64,000 bases of DNA from Austropuccinia psidii. Taxonomy: Eukaryota > Basidiomycota > Pucciniomycetes > Pucciniales > Sphaerophragmiaceae. The stretch spans positions 965,501 to 1,029,500 of the forward strand of contig JALGQZ010000013.1 in assembly GCA_023105745.1 (NCBI GenBank). Direction: 5' to 3'. The notes under the pieces are model-generated. The model saw only the letters and a program-made list of their open reading frames with translations, had not been told where the DNA came from and did not search any database. The position numbers and the translations under genes were made by a program. Numbering within the stretch: the stretch's first letter is position 1; each line of letters opens with the position of its first letter. Shown one piece after another: positions 34,935 through 46,486 of this stretch.

Positions 34935-36957
34935 TGTAAGGTTTGACTATGAAACAATAAGTAAAAATTACTAATCTATTACTTATTGTACTCTGAATGT
35001 CCTTATAATTGAAATAAATAAGATTAAAATAATAACAATAATAAAGAAATATTATTATTATGGCGTAAAAATATTATATTATTAAATAAATATAATAATA
35101 TAATTAATATTATATGAAATTATAATATTATAAATAATATATTAATATAAAATAATTAATATATTATAAAGCTCTTTATTATTGTTACCAACAAATAATA
35201 AAGGCGTAAAAAACTGTTTTTTATAAATAAAAAACAATTAATAACAATAATATTACTAATATTAAAGTTATATATTAATATAAATACTATTTATATTAAA
35301 TAAAAATTATTAAGAGTAATAATAAGAGAGAAATTATTATAATAAGATGAAATAACCTAATTTTAACACTTAAAATAATAATTTTGAGATACTTTACGCC
35401 AAAAGAATATAATACAACTTTTTCAAATTGTATTTACAATAAAAAATAAAGAAAATTACTAAATTCTTGATTTTACGTGGAAATGAGTTTATAGAGAGAT
35501 TTATCACAAAAACAATTAAAGATTTGATTTAATCACGTAAAAATAGTGATTAATATTAAGATGGTCTTTGGTCTTTAATAATATAAGAGTTTTATATATA
35601 AAGAATAAAGAAATTACCTTTTATTTAATTGATTTAATGTTTTTGATGCGTCTGAGGGGTAAATAGAGTAAAAAGAGCTCTATTTATAGTAAATACCTCC
35701 CTCCTAGAGTCCAACAGGCTTCTAGTAGACGTGTACTGATCATATTCACTGGAATTGATCAATATTTTAAGGTTTGAGGGTGATTACATCATGATCAAAC
35801 CATATTACATCATTATTACACCATTATTTAGAGTTATCACTATAACTCTAAAGTTGATGACATCAGAGGCTTGGCAGAACCCCAAATTTCGTGGATTTTA
35901 TTAGTTTTAATCATAAACTAATAGTATTCACCAATTGTATCACTCTTAAGACTGTTAAACTTAAATTAAGGTTACAGTATGTGATCATAACTGCTCAAAT
36001 TAAGTTCAAACTTTGATCCTCAATAACTTTTAAGATTTACACGCTACAGCAATTCAGAGAGTGAATTCTGACAGCCTGGCATAACCTTATTATTCTGCCA
36101 AGAGCCTTTCATTACATCATCAAAACTCTAATTTTGATGATTTTTCTTGTAACTCATCTTTTCTGTCGAAATTCAATGTTTTAAACTTCAAACCTTGATT
36201 TCAGGGGGTTGTACCCTGAATTTAATAATAAAAATTACATAATTCTTCACGAATGAACTAGTAGAATCCAACTGTATACTTTTTTTTAAGTTTGGATCAC
36301 TTTCACAACAAAGTGGTCAACAGCTCTGTTGATTTTTATCAATAATTCATCATAGGTTTTAACCTTGTTTATAATTTGTAAAATAAAGTTCATATCTGTG
36401 CTCTTACAGTAATTACGTGGTAACTTTATTTTTGGTTCATCATTCTATCATGTATAGTTTAGAAGATATTAGCTATGATCCTTGAATATATGCGTTGACC
36501 AAAAAAGTGCATATATTCAGGATAATTCCTTAAGTATTAACATTGGAAATTAGCTTATTAACTGTTTTATGTGTGGACTTTCATGGGGAATCCACTGGTA
36601 CAATTTATTTCACATGTTGTTTCATTAGTGTTTGAGATAAATAAGTTTTTATGGTTTTTATAAGGTATTATACCTTATAATTCCTTGAATATTGACTTTA
36701 CAGATATGCCATAAAAATGGTATATGTGTATTTTTCCATGGGGAATCCAATGGTATAATTTATTTTACATGTTGATTCATTGGTTTTTTAGTTAAACCAA
36801 TTTTTGTACCAATTTATGGTATTTTTTGTATATTTAATTAATTATTTTTAATGTATAATTATTTTAAGCAATTTTAATATAATTATATTAAAAGTATAAT
36901 TATTCTGAGTCTTTTTGTGACCTTTTTGGGTATGTGGTCATATCTCAAAGGCTCACA
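34935..36957 (-). repeat. 5' LTR of C1 (2023 bp)
   Basis: Nearly identical by eye to the LTR at 26259-28282. A TATA box TATAAATA lies on the element strand at 35688-35681, with transcription expected from shortly downstream toward lower coordinates. The last 296 bp (36662-36957) are present again immediately to the right. Confidence 0.92.
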
Positions 36958-36958
36958 G

Positions 36959-37255
36959 AAGGTATTATACCTTATAATTCCTTAAATATTGACTTTACAG
37001 ATATGCCATAAAAATGGTATATGTGTATTTTTCCATGGGGAATCCAATGGTATAATTTGTTTTACAAGTTGATTCATTGGTTTTTAAGTTAAACCAATTT
37101 TAGTACCAATTTATGGTATTTTTTGTATATTTGAGTAATTATTTTTAATGTATAATTATTCTAATTAATTTTAATATAATTATATTAAAGGTATAATTAT
37201 TCTGAGTCTTTTTTGTGACCTTAGTGGGTATGTGGTCATATCTCAAAGGCTCACA
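36959..37255 (-). repeat. Second copy of a C LTR end (297 bp) joined to the truncated B1 LTR
   Basis: AAGGTATTATACC..GGCTCACA repeats 36662-36957 with some substitutions. It differs more from the C1 LTR than the two C1 LTRs differ from each other, so it is probably the remnant of another C insertion. Its terminal CACA abuts the B1 LTR in mid-sequence, as expected if a C element once inserted there. Confidence 0.85.
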
Positions 37256-38218
37256 CTGATGGTGCCATCCATTTCCTCATAACTCAACTACAACAGAAGT
37301 TATTGGCCAAACAAGCTTAATACAGCCTTTGACCAGACCACGCCAATGTACAAAAATACTTGTACATGGGATAACTTTGTCATATTTAATGATAACCATG
37401 CCAAGTTGGGTACCATTGTGTAGAGCCCATACAGGGCTATTCAATGAACCAACTTTGAGCTTTATATCTCAAAAACTGACAGAGTTATGACCATTTTAAG
37501 GTCAAAATCCCACCTGCTGTCAGATACAGCCTTACCATGGGATAATATCCCATAACCATGAATATGAGGTGTCAAATAGACAAAGAAGCATGTTTTTACT
37601 TCAATACCTCATATTTCAGTCAATACTGGGGTCCCATACAGTTTCTGTACAGCATTCTACACGTCATACACGTCAGAATCAGGCTGTGAGGTCCCCAGAT
37701 GAAAATTTTCACCCTGTATTGGTGAAAACTGCCCAGATGTGGTTTCAAAACCACATCTGAGCCCAATACAGGGTATACAGGCTGTTTGAAAACCACAAGC
37801 CTGTCCTGGAGAGTGAAAAATCTTCACTTCCTCTATGTGGAAAGGTCTAGCACCCTTTCCACCTCAATTTCAGGATAAAAGGAGGGCTTTTCACAGCAAA
37901 AACCCTTTCCTCATCCTGCTCTTGAATAACCTACATAGTAAACTGTCAAAAACAGTTTTACTCTTGGTTAAATAATCAGGTATACTCTTAATCTAAAGTA
38001 TTGTAGTCTTTATTATTGTAATCCAACAGGTAAAGCTGCACCCAGGGCTTTCAACAGTGCTCACCACCACTATATCTCTATAGTAAAGCCCTTTAAATCT
38101 TAAAATAAATCATCTATTATCAATCTTATCATCTTTTAAAACCATTTTTACCGTGTCACAGTCATAGTTAAAGCTTGTAAATACTCATATACACCTTTAT
38201 CATAGACTCAGCCTGACA
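37256..38218 (+). repeat. 5' LTR of B1, 5'-truncated (963 bp)
   Basis: Matches 45524-46486 base for base with few changes and ends CAGCCTGACA. The TATA-like GATAAAAGG (37874-37882) is retained, so a core promoter may survive although U3 is cut. Confidence 0.92.
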
Positions 38219-38237
38219 TTTTGGGGGCCTGGCCGTG
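38219..38237 (+). promoter_or_regulatory. Primer-binding site of B1
   Basis: TTTTGGGGGCCTGGCCGTG directly after the LTR. After three Ts the word begins TGGGGG, fitting a tRNA 3' CCA, but the tRNA is not identified. Confidence 0.75.
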
Positions 38238-38264
38238 TTTTTTTTAACTTTTTGGACCTTACAA

Positions 38265-38812
38265 GTAAGTCTTTTCTCTTTTTTATGACTTATTAACACA
38301 TTGTTTTATCTTTTTTAGGCGTAATTTCCATTTAAATATATATATTTTATATATTTTTATCTTTTTTTCATATACTCATATTATAAAAGAGTATTTTTCA
38401 CGTGGCTACTACCCACTGAAAATAATTATTTTTGGCGTGTTTTGTATATAAAAACACATCAGCCCTCAATAAGTCCTGTATTCTTGACTGAATAAGGACA
38501 CCTCTGACTGAAAAACCATCAGTTGAGGCGTGGATTAAGTGTATTGTTGACTCAATAACACTTATACAAAACCACTTGTACAGAATACACTTGAAAACCA
38601 CAAGTGTATCTGTGGGATACTGGCACACAAACAGTGTGACAGGGCACCATAAGCTGTATTTTTGACGTGAAATTGTTAATTCAATTACACTGTCATTATA
38701 CAAGGGCATATTGTAATAATTTACAAGCCCAGAGGCCATTCTTAGATGTGCAAAACCAGCCTTTTAAGAAGTCTTAACTGACATAAGCCCTCTTTTTCCT
38801 GTCTTGATTCAG
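38265..38812 (+). other. Predicted leader intron of B1 (548 nt)
   Basis: The donor ACAA|GTAAGT is a perfect fungal consensus 46 nt after the LTR, and the acceptor TTGATTCAG|TG ends at 38812. Joining gives ACAATGGAAGAA, so the ATG of ORF1 is formed only by splicing (A from exon 0, TG from exon 1) and has a good initiation context. Before splicing, the first ORF1 codon is GTG. Unspliced RNA keeps this segment and would be the genomic/gag-pol RNA. Confidence 0.6.
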
Positions 38813-39881
38813 TGGAAGAAAACTACATCCCACTTGAAACCCAGTCACAGGCCAACACACCAGTGACACCCTCAGAACCAGAGGGCAGCAAGGGTAAAGG
38901 AAAAAGGCTTAGTGAAGGCCTCATTACAGCCAAGAAGTGGACACCAATAGCCACTCAGAGGAGTAGAAAACCACGAAACTCTTCTTCAATACAAGGTAAA
39001 CCAACCTTAACCACTTGTACAGGGAAGATTACAATTATTAACCCAGTTGTAACCTCCAAAGGCAAACTGCCCAAATCAGCAGATAACAAATTTGTACAAG
39101 GCACAGTCAAAGGTAAATACCCTAAGAACATAAAGTTTTTGACTGCTTGCAAACACTGATATGTCCCCTGCGTACCACAGAGACCTTGGCTTCCAAAGGA
39201 ACCAGCCAGAGGATAGAGCAGGAATGTCTAGAACCAGAAGACCTGAAAGAAGACACATTGGACACAGTGGTGGATGGCAAAACAATGAGGGAGATAATAT
39301 CAACCTTGCCATTCACACTCCAATTCAACAGAAACCTCAAACCAGAGGACTGGAAGGATATGGATCAAGTTCTTCAAATCCACCAACTCCTCAAAGATTT
39401 GTTTCAATGGAGCATGGACAACAAGAGGTTCAACCTAGCAACTCACTGGGCAGAACTGGGAGCAAGTTGCCAGAAGATCTGTCTCAAAGAGATAGACTTC
39501 AAAGACCTTATGGTAATCACCAAGGGTTGGAATCCTACCAGGCAGCACAGACTCCTGGAGGCAAGGGCACAGAGGATAAGGGAGAATCAAGCCACTATCC
39601 AAGCCATAGAAGAACAGTTAACCCAGACAGGGCCTACTCAGATTCCTTCAGGTTCACAAGGAGCATGCCAAATCAGCTCTCCAGTGGCTTCACACCATTC
39701 AGAAACCAGCAGATCAGTGGCCAAGAGTCACCATTCTTCACAATTCCAGGAAGTTTCCAGGAGAAGACAAGGCAACAAGGGCAAGAACAAAGCCTCCTTC
39801 AACCAGAGGAGGAAAGAGTCAGACCCCATGATCCAGAAGCTGTTAGATTTGGTAAAAGAAGTACACAAGAACCAGAAGTAG
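38813..39881 (+). CDS. B1 ORF1: spliced accessory protein, about 333 aa, overlapping gag
   Basis: Exons 38813-39112 and 39181-39881, plus the first A from 38264. Open throughout: MEENYIPLETQSQ, a Lys/Ser/Pro-rich region (GSKGKGKR, AKKWTPIATQRSRKPR), KLPKSADNKFVQGTVK, then after the splice ETLASKGTSQRIEQ. A helical, conserved middle follows (LKPEDWKDMDQVLQIHQLLK, FQWSMDNKRFNLATHW, LMVITKGWNPTRQ). The basic, Gln/Ser-rich tail is SRRRQGNKGKNK. No signal peptide or membrane segment. The middle is conserved in B2 and distantly in C1 and D. Basic ends suggest nucleic-acid binding, but I recognise no family and the function is unknown. Exon 2 is coding in two frames, the other being gag. Confidence 0.6.
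39113..39180 (+). other. Predicted intron 2 of B1 (68 nt) with the gag ATG inside
   Basis: Donor AAAG|GTAAAT, branch-like CTGAT at 39156-39160, acceptor TACCACAG. Phase 1 (G|AG). The gag ATG (39161-39163) lies in it, 17 nt before its end. If unspliced, the upstream ORF ends with TGA at 39157-39159, one base before this ATG, which would allow termination-reinitiation. The B2 equivalent is 14461-14381, with a damaged donor. Confidence 0.55.
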
Positions 39882-40067
39882 TTGTAAACCACTCTAGAAT
39901 CAGTAGTCCCAGTAATAGAAACATTACCCCCACTCAGACTGAAAATGACATTATATTTTATCACATCTGAGAGTAACATCAACAGTGACACACTGTGGTT
40001 ACAAATGTCCCAATATGCTGAGCAATCTGCAAAGCAGGCTACATAATTTGCAGCTGCCCAAGAGAGG
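39161..40067 (+). pseudogene. gag: B1 Gag N-terminal segment, disconnected from gag-pol by an indel and a stop
   Basis: MSPAYHRDLGFQRNQPEDRA runs open for 269 codons to TGA at 39968-39970. The frame of the downstream polyprotein is already recognisable from 39969 (ESNINSDTLWLQMSQYAEQ) but carries TAA at 40044-40046. An indel near 39960 and one substitution therefore split what was probably one ~1.95 kaa polyprotein. The segment is polar, rich in Arg, Gln, Ser and Pro, with no recognised domain, and shares its DNA with ORF1 exon 2. Confidence 0.65.
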
Positions 40068-43000
40068 ATGAGAAAAACTCAAGCCTCATTGGAGCAGATA
40101 GTTAAAAACCTTCAGGAAGGATATGCTCAACTGAGCAAAGCCTCTGAAGAAACCAACAAGAGACTGAACCAAGTCTCTGAAGAGCAACACCATAGTAGCA
40201 GGGACAGGGAGTGTCTGAACCAAGACATCAACAAATTGTTTGATGCCTACCATAGCTTAAAGCCCCAACCACAAGGCCAAGCTATGGAGAATCCATATCA
40301 ACCAGATGACATCAAACCAGATGCCATGTTGTTGAATAAGGCAAGATCTCCATCACAATACCAGGATGGAGATGGCATGTCTTATTCAGAGAAGGAAGCC
40401 TTGAAACAGCTTCCTGAGGCCTCAAGCTGGCCCAAATTCTCTGGATCAGGAGAATATGATCATATGGAACTCATAGATTATATTGATGGACTCTTCATTG
40501 ATGTACCAAGCATACCAGATTACTGGATTACTGCTAGACTGAATACTGCATTTAAAGGTCATGCAAGTATATGGTACACTGAAATGAAAGAAATCCATGG
40601 CAGAAGAAATTGGCCATGGTGGAAGAGCCAAATAATCCAAAAGTACAGTAATGGAACTTGGATATGGCAAAAGACCATGTCATTTGAAAATGACAAATAC
40701 TCTGTGGACAAAGATCCATATGAGTTGTGTCTTAGACAGTCTAAAAGACTTAAAGCCATTGATCCTCAAATGAACATTCAAATGAGGAATCATAAACTTC
40801 TGACACAACTGCCAGGAGAACTAGAGCATGCAGTAAAGTGCAGATGCAACCAAAATTGCACTCTAGATGATATAGCCAATACCTTACAAGACATAAGGAA
40901 AAGGACTAATATAGGGAAATTCACCCCATATAGAAGCAGTAGTTTCAAAGAGAAACAACCTTTCAGGGTGGAGTTTAAAGACAAACCCAGAGAAAGAGTG
41001 GCAGAAGTGGCAAAGAAGAAGAATTCTTGTCACAATTGTGGTTCAACAGACCACTATGCCAACAACTGTCCAAAAGCAAAGAAGAAAGTCTATGCTATAG
41101 AAAAAGTCCCTGAAGAAGAACCTCCAACAGAGGATTCTGAATCAGACTCTATGGGTGATGCCATTAGAGAACCATCTGATGAGGATCATGACCCAAGAGA
41201 GGAATTTCTAGTGGAATACCAAGAGGAAACCCCACTAGAAATCCAGGATATACAATTGGAAGCAGGCATGGCACAAGACACTACCAACAAGAATTTGTAT
41301 AAGCATACACAAGATGCACAAACATTCCTGGTTACACCAACCAAAGGAATGGCATACATACATGGAACAGCCACAAAAATGACTGTATGTATTGACAATG
41401 CTCAGCATCCACTGATCATTGACAGTGGAGCACACTGCTCCATAGTGGCCAGAAATTATCTGGATAACCACTTCCCAAACTGGGAAAAAGAACTCTTGCC
41501 CACCAGGGCAAAGAACTTTAAGAGTGCATCTGGAAAGATGACCTCTATTGGGACAATTATCAAAGAGATAATTATACCCCACAGAAAAGGTAATATCAGA
41601 CTCAACCCAGAGTTTGTAGTGCTTGAAGATGCCCACATCCAAGGGTTTTTACTGGGAACAGATTACCAGAGGATGTATGGCATAGATATTTACAACAGTA
41701 AAAATAGGCATATTACCATTGGTACTAATAAGGAAAAGAAATTTTCTTTTGATATATACCAGATATCTTCTCAGGACCCACTGGAAGAACTTATGAAAGA
41801 ATTCAGAGAGGGACAGTTTAGCACTACCCTCACCAGTAAACAAAAGCTAAGTTTACTGAAGATGCTGAGGAAGAATAGACCAGCATTTGCCATTGGTGAA
41901 GAACCATTAGGCAAGATCAAAGGCCATGATATAGAACTATATCTGGATGTAGAAAGGCCTTATCCACCCATGTTAAGGAGACCTCCTTACCCAGCAAGTC
42001 TCCAGACCAGGAAAGAGATTGAGAAACATATCAATGAACTCCTGGACATGGATGTCATTAGGAAGATTGGACATAATGAAATAGTGGAAATCACCACTCC
42101 TGTCCTAATCACCTGGCATGATGGCAAGTCTAGATTGTGTGGAGATTACAGAGCCCTGAATAACTACACAAAAGCAGACAGGTACCCTAAACCAAGGATA
42201 CCTCATGCCTTGGATAAACTAGCCAAAGCCAAATACATAACCAAGATGGATTGTATGAAAGGCTTCCACCGAAATGGAGTTAAACCAAACTCCATGAAGT
42301 TGCTCAGAATAATATGCCATATGGGCATATATGAGTACACCAGGATGCCATTTGGCATCAAGAATGCACCAGCCCACTTCCAAAGGATGATGGACACCAT
42401 ATTTCAAGAAGAAATAATGGAAGGCTGGATGGTAGTGTATATTGATGATATCATTATATACTCAGAGACATGGGAAGACCATGTACAATACATAGACAGA
42501 GTGCTAAGTAAATGTACACCCATCAATCTGAAAATTTCACTTAAAAAGTGTAATTTTGGCCAACAAGAGCTACTAGCTCTAGGACACAAAGTCTCAGGCC
42601 TTAGTCTGGCAATTGACCAGAACAAAGTAGCAGCAGTACTGCAAAAGCCAGTACCAAAGAACATCAAAGAGATGCAATCTTTCCTTGGATTTGCTAGCTA
42701 CTATAGAAACCACATCAAAACCTTTGCCCACATAACTAGTAGTTTATACAAGTTATGCTCAAAGGATGTAGTTTTTGAAATAACAAAGGAAACGAGGGAT
42801 GCATATGAGAGGATCAAATATGAACTCACAAATGCACCTGTGCTCATCTTACCTGACTTTGAACTACCATTCAAGTTATATATAGATGCAGCATGCAGCC
42901 AAGGCTTGGGATCAGCCCTTCACCAAAGACAAATTGTGGATGGTGAACCAATAGAAGGTGTAATATGTTACATCTCTAGGCAGCTGAAAGATTCAGAAGC

Positions 43001-45023
43001 CAGGTATGGGGCCACCCAGACAGAATGTCTATGTCTATTCTGGGCTCTAGAAAAACTCCACTATTATTTGGAGGGTGCAGTCTTTGAAGTCTACACAGAC
43101 TGCACAGCCTTGAAGTCTTTAGTAAACATGAAGACTACTAATAGACACATGCTGAGATGGCAAATAGCCATCCAGGAGTATAGAGGGAACATGACCATCA
43201 TATACAAGGAAGGTAAAAGCCATACCAATGCAGATGGCCTTAGCAGATGGCCACCGGACAATGTCAAAAGCAATCCAGCTTATGACCCTGAAGTTGCTGC
43301 AAAAATTCCTATCCATTTTATGGAAATAAATAGGAAAAAGAACTTCAGATTCTCTGAATGGGCACCAGGGAGTGGTACCCTTGACAGTGGAAACACTGAT
43401 TCAGAAGGGACAGAAACCCCCATACTGGGAATAAGTTCCTCAGAATTGCACAATGAATTTTTCAATGCAGTACTGAAATCCTATGCTAAACACAAACAGT
43501 GTAGCATACTACTCCAACTCCTTCAACAAAAATACAGGAGCCCAGAACTGGAAACCCAGCTGGAGGAACCCTGTTTGAGGGCCTATAAGGACAATAAATT
43601 CTTCCTTATAGATGGCCTGATTTATCACAGAGAAAAGCACACCAGTGCACTCACAGTGATAGACAGAGACCACATCTCTTTAATCCTGCAGGAATGCCAT
43701 GACTGCCCCTACATGGGACACATGAGTGAGGACAGGACTAAAGAGAGGGTAGCAAGCACAGCTTGGTGGCCCAAGTGGGAGCAAGAGTTGAGTGAATACA
43801 TCAACACTTGTGAAAGATGCCAAAAGGCAAATAGAAAACATGGGAAAAAATATGGGTTGCTTCAACACATAGGAGAGCCCAAGCACCCATGGGAAACCAT
43901 CAACATGGACTGGGTCACAGGACTTGTCCCAGGAGGCAAAGAAAACTACAATGCCTGCTTAATCATAGTTGATAGGTTCAGCAAGAGCATGAGATGTCTA
44001 CCATGCCATAAAGAGGACACAGCCATGGACACTGCTCTGTTATTTTGGAATAACATCATATCCACCTGTGGAGTCCCTAAGATCATAATCAGTGACAGGG
44101 ACCCAAAATTCACATCTGAATTTTGGACCAATTTGTATGACATGCTATGCACCAAGCTTGCTTTTTCCACAGCTTACCATCCACAAACAGATGGCCTAGC
44201 TGAGAGGATGATCCAAACAATGGAGGACATCCTCAGGAGGTTCTGTGCCTATGGCATGGAATACAAGGACCATGAGGGATACACCCATGATTGGGTCACC
44301 CTCTTACCAGCAGTCCAACTGGCTTATAATACAAGCCAGCACTCTACCACAGGAAAAACACCTGCACTGGTAGAGAAAGGGTGGAATCCCCTTTTACCTG
44401 TGGATCACTTGAAGAAAAATCTTCTGACCATCCACCCCACAGCCAAAGACTTCCATGATATGTGGAAGAAAGCCTGTGATACTGCAGCCAAATGCATAGC
44501 TGAGGACAAAGAGTATAATAAGCAGAGGTGGGACAAATCACATATGGAACCTGACTTCAAGGAAGGGGACCAGGTGTTAGTGTCCACACTAAACTTTAAC
44601 AATCTCAAAGGACCCAAGAAAATGAGAGACTCATTTGTAGGGCCCTTCACTATCATTAAGTTGATAGGGAAGAATGCAGTAGAGGTCAAGCTCACTGAGG
44701 AGTTTTCTAGGAAACACCCAGTCTTTCCAGTAAGCCTGGTCAAACCATACTTCCAAACAGAAGAGGATAAATTCCCCTCCAGGAAGAAAAACATCACTCC
44801 ACCAGAAATAGTGGAAGTAGAAGACTCTCCTGGACCTGTGAGTAAAATCATCAGGGCCAGAAAAATCAGACTCAATGGGAAGGATCAGAGACAATATCTA
44901 GTCAGATTCAAGAACCAGACAGCTGACAAAGACAAATGGTTGGCAGAAGATGCCATACCAGATGGGAACCTCCATTTAAGGAGATTCAGAGCCTCTAGCA
45001 GGACTGAACAGTCTCATCAATAA
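40068..45023 (+). CDS. gag-pol: B1 Gag-Pol polyprotein (capsid, protease, RT, RNase H, integrase, chromodomain), 1651 aa
   Basis: Single open frame. Residues 1-75 are coiled-coil-like. Capsid is about 115-285 ([39 protein letters not shown]). The zinc knuckle [14 protein letters not shown] is near 323. Aspartic protease [11 protein letters not shown] is near 453. RT from about 640: [50 protein letters not shown] intact near 790. RNase [36 protein letters not shown]. Integrase has the zinc region ([18 protein letters not shown]) and core D, D, E in NMDWVTG, SDRDPKF and GLAERMIQ. The chromodomain-like end is [20 protein letters not shown]. Pol looks functional; gag lacks its true N-terminus (see 39161). 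Confidence 0.95.
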   Translation: MRKTQASLEQIVKNLQEGYAQLSKASEETNKRLNQVSEEQHHSSRDRECLNQDINKLFDAYHSLKPQPQGQAMENPYQPDDIKPDAMLLNKARSPSQYQDGDGMSYSEKEALKQLPEASSWPKFSGSGEYDHMELIDYIDGLFIDVPSIPDYWITARLNTAFKGHASIWYTEMKEIHGRRNWPWWKSQIIQKYSNGTWIWQKTMSFENDKYSVDKDPYELCLRQSKRLKAIDPQMNIQMRNHKLLTQLPGELEHAVKCRCNQNCTLDDIANTLQDIRKRTNIGKFTPYRSSSFKEKQPFRVEFKDKPRERVAEVAKKKNSCHNCGSTDHYANNCPKAKKKVYAIEKVPEEEPPTEDSESDSMGDAIREPSDEDHDPREEFLVEYQEETPLEIQDIQLEAGMAQDTTNKNLYKHTQDAQTFLVTPTKGMAYIHGTATKMTVCIDNAQHPLIIDSGAHCSIVARNYLDNHFPNWEKELLPTRAKNFKSASGKMTSIGTIIKEIIIPHRKGNIRLNPEFVVLEDAHIQGFLLGTDYQRMYGIDIYNSKNRHITIGTNKEKKFSFDIYQISSQDPLEELMKEFREGQFSTTLTSKQKLSLLKMLRKNRPAFAIGEEPLGKIKGHDIELYLDVERPYPPMLRRPPYPASLQTRKEIEKHINELLDMDVIRKIGHNEIVEITTPVLITWHDGKSRLCGDYRALNNYTKADRYPKPRIPHALDKLAKAKYITKMDCMKGFHRNGVKPNSMKLLRIICHMGIYEYTRMPFGIKNAPAHFQRMMDTIFQEEIMEGWMVVYIDDIIIYSETWEDHVQYIDRVLSKCTPINLKISLKKCNFGQQELLALGHKVSGLSLAIDQNKVAAVLQKPVPKNIKEMQSFLGFASYYRNHIKTFAHITSSLYKLCSKDVVFEITKETRDAYERIKYELTNAPVLILPDFELPFKLYIDAACSQGLGSALHQRQIVDGEPIEGVICYISRQLKDSEARYGATQTECLCLFWALEKLHYYLEGAVFEVYTDCTALKSLVNMKTTNRHMLRWQIAIQEYRGNMTIIYKEGKSHTNADGLSRWPPDNVKSNPAYDPEVAAKIPIHFMEINRKKNFRFSEWAPGSGTLDSGNTDSEGTETPILGISSSELHNEFFNAVLKSYAKHKQCSILLQLLQQKYRSPELETQLEEPCLRAYKDNKFFLIDGLIYHREKHTSALTVIDRDHISLILQECHDCPYMGHMSEDRTKERVASTAWWPKWEQELSEYINTCERCQKANRKHGKKYGLLQHIGEPKHPWETINMDWVTGLVPGGKENYNACLIIVDRFSKSMRCLPCHKEDTAMDTALLFWNNIISTCGVPKIIISDRDPKFTSEFWTNLYDMLCTKLAFSTAYHPQTDGLAERMIQTMEDILRRFCAYGMEYKDHEGYTHDWVTLLPAVQLAYNTSQHSTTGKTPALVEKGWNPLLPVDHLKKNLLTIHPTAKDFHDMWKKACDTAAKCIAEDKEYNKQRWDKSHMEPDFKEGDQVLVSTLNFNNLKGPKKMRDSFVGPFTIIKLIGKNAVEVKLTEEFSRKHPVFPVSLVKPYFQTEEDKFPSRKKNITPPEIVEVEDSPGPVSKIIRARKIRLNGKDQRQYLVRFKNQTADKDKWLAEDAIPDGNLHLRRFRASSRTEQSHQ

Positions 45024-45035
45024 TGAGCCTTTTTT

Positions 45036-45045
45036 AGAGGGAGGG
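45036..45045 (+). promoter_or_regulatory. Polypurine tract of B1
   Basis: AGAGGGAGGG, two bases before the 3' LTR; same word in B2. Confidence 0.75.
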
Positions 45046-45047
45046 TA

Positions 45048-46486
45048 TGTCAGCCTGTGACTCAAAACCAGAGCACAAGCATGACAGCCAAAATACCATA
45101 AACCAATGGTATAGCCAAAATACCACCAAAACATGGAACTGAGCCAAATCAGCTCAAAAGGTATCAGAAGAAAGAGGAAACTTACCTCTTTCTGAAAATA
45201 TAAGTCCCATCACCATAGGACAAGAAACAACCAAGTTATTCCTGCTCGAAGTTATTGCTGAGCATAAACCCTAATTTTCACCTCTCATCTAAAATCTAGA
45301 AGGAGAGGCTTAACCCCATCAAATGGGTATTCAAAATGAAGCTCTAAGCCAGGGCTATCCAATGGTACCAGCCAAACTAAGCTAGCACCAGTATTACTTG
45401 AGTTATGGTCAAATTCAGACCAAATTAGGGTGAACAAAACATTCACCTCTCATCTAACTTTTACAGTTTTAGTGTGAGATACCTAAAGTGGGGTCTTTTT
45501 GGAAAGAGCACAATCAGGGCTATCTGATAGTGCCATCCATTTCCTCATAACTCAACTACAACAGAAGTTATTGCCCAAACAAGCTTAATACAACTTTTGA
45601 CCAGACCACGCCAATGTACAAAAATACTTGTACATGGGATAACTTTGTCATATTTAATGATAACCATGTCAAGTTGGGTACCATTGTGTAGAGCTCATAC
45701 AGGGCTATTCAATGAACCAACTTTGAGCTTGATATCTCAAAAACCGACAGAGTTATGACCATTTTAAGGTCAAAATCCCACCTGCTGTCAGATACAGCCT
45801 TACCATGGGATAATATCCCATAACCATGAATATGAGGTGTCAAATAGGCGAAGAAGCATGTCTTTACTTCAATACCTCATATGTCAGTCAATACTGGGGT
45901 CCCATACAGTTTCTGTACAGCATTCTATGCGTCATACACGTCAGAATCAGGCTGTGAGGTCCCCAGATGAAAATTTTCACCCTGTATTGGTGAAAAATGC
46001 CCAGATGTGGTTTCAAAACCACATCTGAGCCCAATACAGGGTATACAGGCTGTTTGCAAACCACAAGCCTGTCCTGGAGAGTGAAAAATCTTCACTTCCT
46101 CTACGTGGAAAGGTCTAGCAGCCTTTCCACCTCAATTTCAGGATAAAAGGAGGGCTTTTCACAGCAAAAACCCTTTCCTCATCCTGCTCTTGAATAACCT
46201 ACGTAGTAAACTGTCAAAAACAGTTTTACTCTTGGTTAAATAATCAGGTATACTCTTAATCTAAAGTATTGTAGTCTTTATTATTGTAATCCAACAGGTA
46301 AAGCTGCACCCAGGGCTTTCAACAGCGCTCACCACCACTATATCTCTATAGTAAAGCCCTTTAAATCTTAAAATAAATCATCTATTATCAATCTTATCAT
46401 CTTTTAAAACCATTTTTACCGTGTCATAGTCATAGTTAAAGCTTGTAAATACTCATATACACCTTTATCATAGACTCAGCCTGACA
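45048..46486 (+). repeat. 3' LTR of B1 (1439 bp, complete)
   Basis: TGTCAGCCTGTGAC..ACTCAGCCTGACA. TATA-like GATAAAAGG at 46142-46150. Its right half matches the truncated 5' LTR almost exactly, and the solo LTR at 19730-21111 is a diverged inverted relative. Confidence 0.93.

Larger units (their letters stand above)
26259..36957 (-). mobile_element. Element C1: Ty3/gypsy chromovirus with ~2.02 kb LTRs (10.7 kb)
   Basis: LTRs lie at 26259-28282 and 34935-36957, with TGTAAGG..GCTCACA ends on plus, and show few differences by eye, so this is probably the youngest insertion here. The interior on the minus strand has PBS, leader, ORF1, and a gag-protease-RT-RNase H-integrase-chromodomain polyprotein with one frameshift, one stop and a mutated RT active site. 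Flanks are GAAAG (left) and GAAGG (right), a 4/5 match that may be chance, because the right flank is itself part of another C LTR fragment. Confidence 0.92.
37256..46486 (+). mobile_element. Element B1: Ty3/gypsy chromovirus, family B, with intact pol
   Basis: Layout: truncated 5' LTR (37256-38218), PBS, leader intron, ORF1, gag N-terminus, long gag-pol ORF, PPT, complete 3' LTR (45048-46486). The first 476 bp of the 5' LTR are missing, replaced by C LTR sequence, so no TSD can be read. Pol has all catalytic residues that can be checked. The gag N-terminus is broken. On the right it abuts a C LTR fragment, the likely target. Confidence 0.92.

Noticed and set aside
26254..36962. Clean target-site duplication of C1 (GAAAG / GAAGG)
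   Set aside because: Only 4 of 5 match and the right flank belongs to another C LTR fragment, so it may be coincidence.
41235..41642. Minus-strand ORFs opposite B1 gag-pol (also 42404-42667, 44405-44875)
   Set aside because: Shadows of an intact, clearly coding plus strand.
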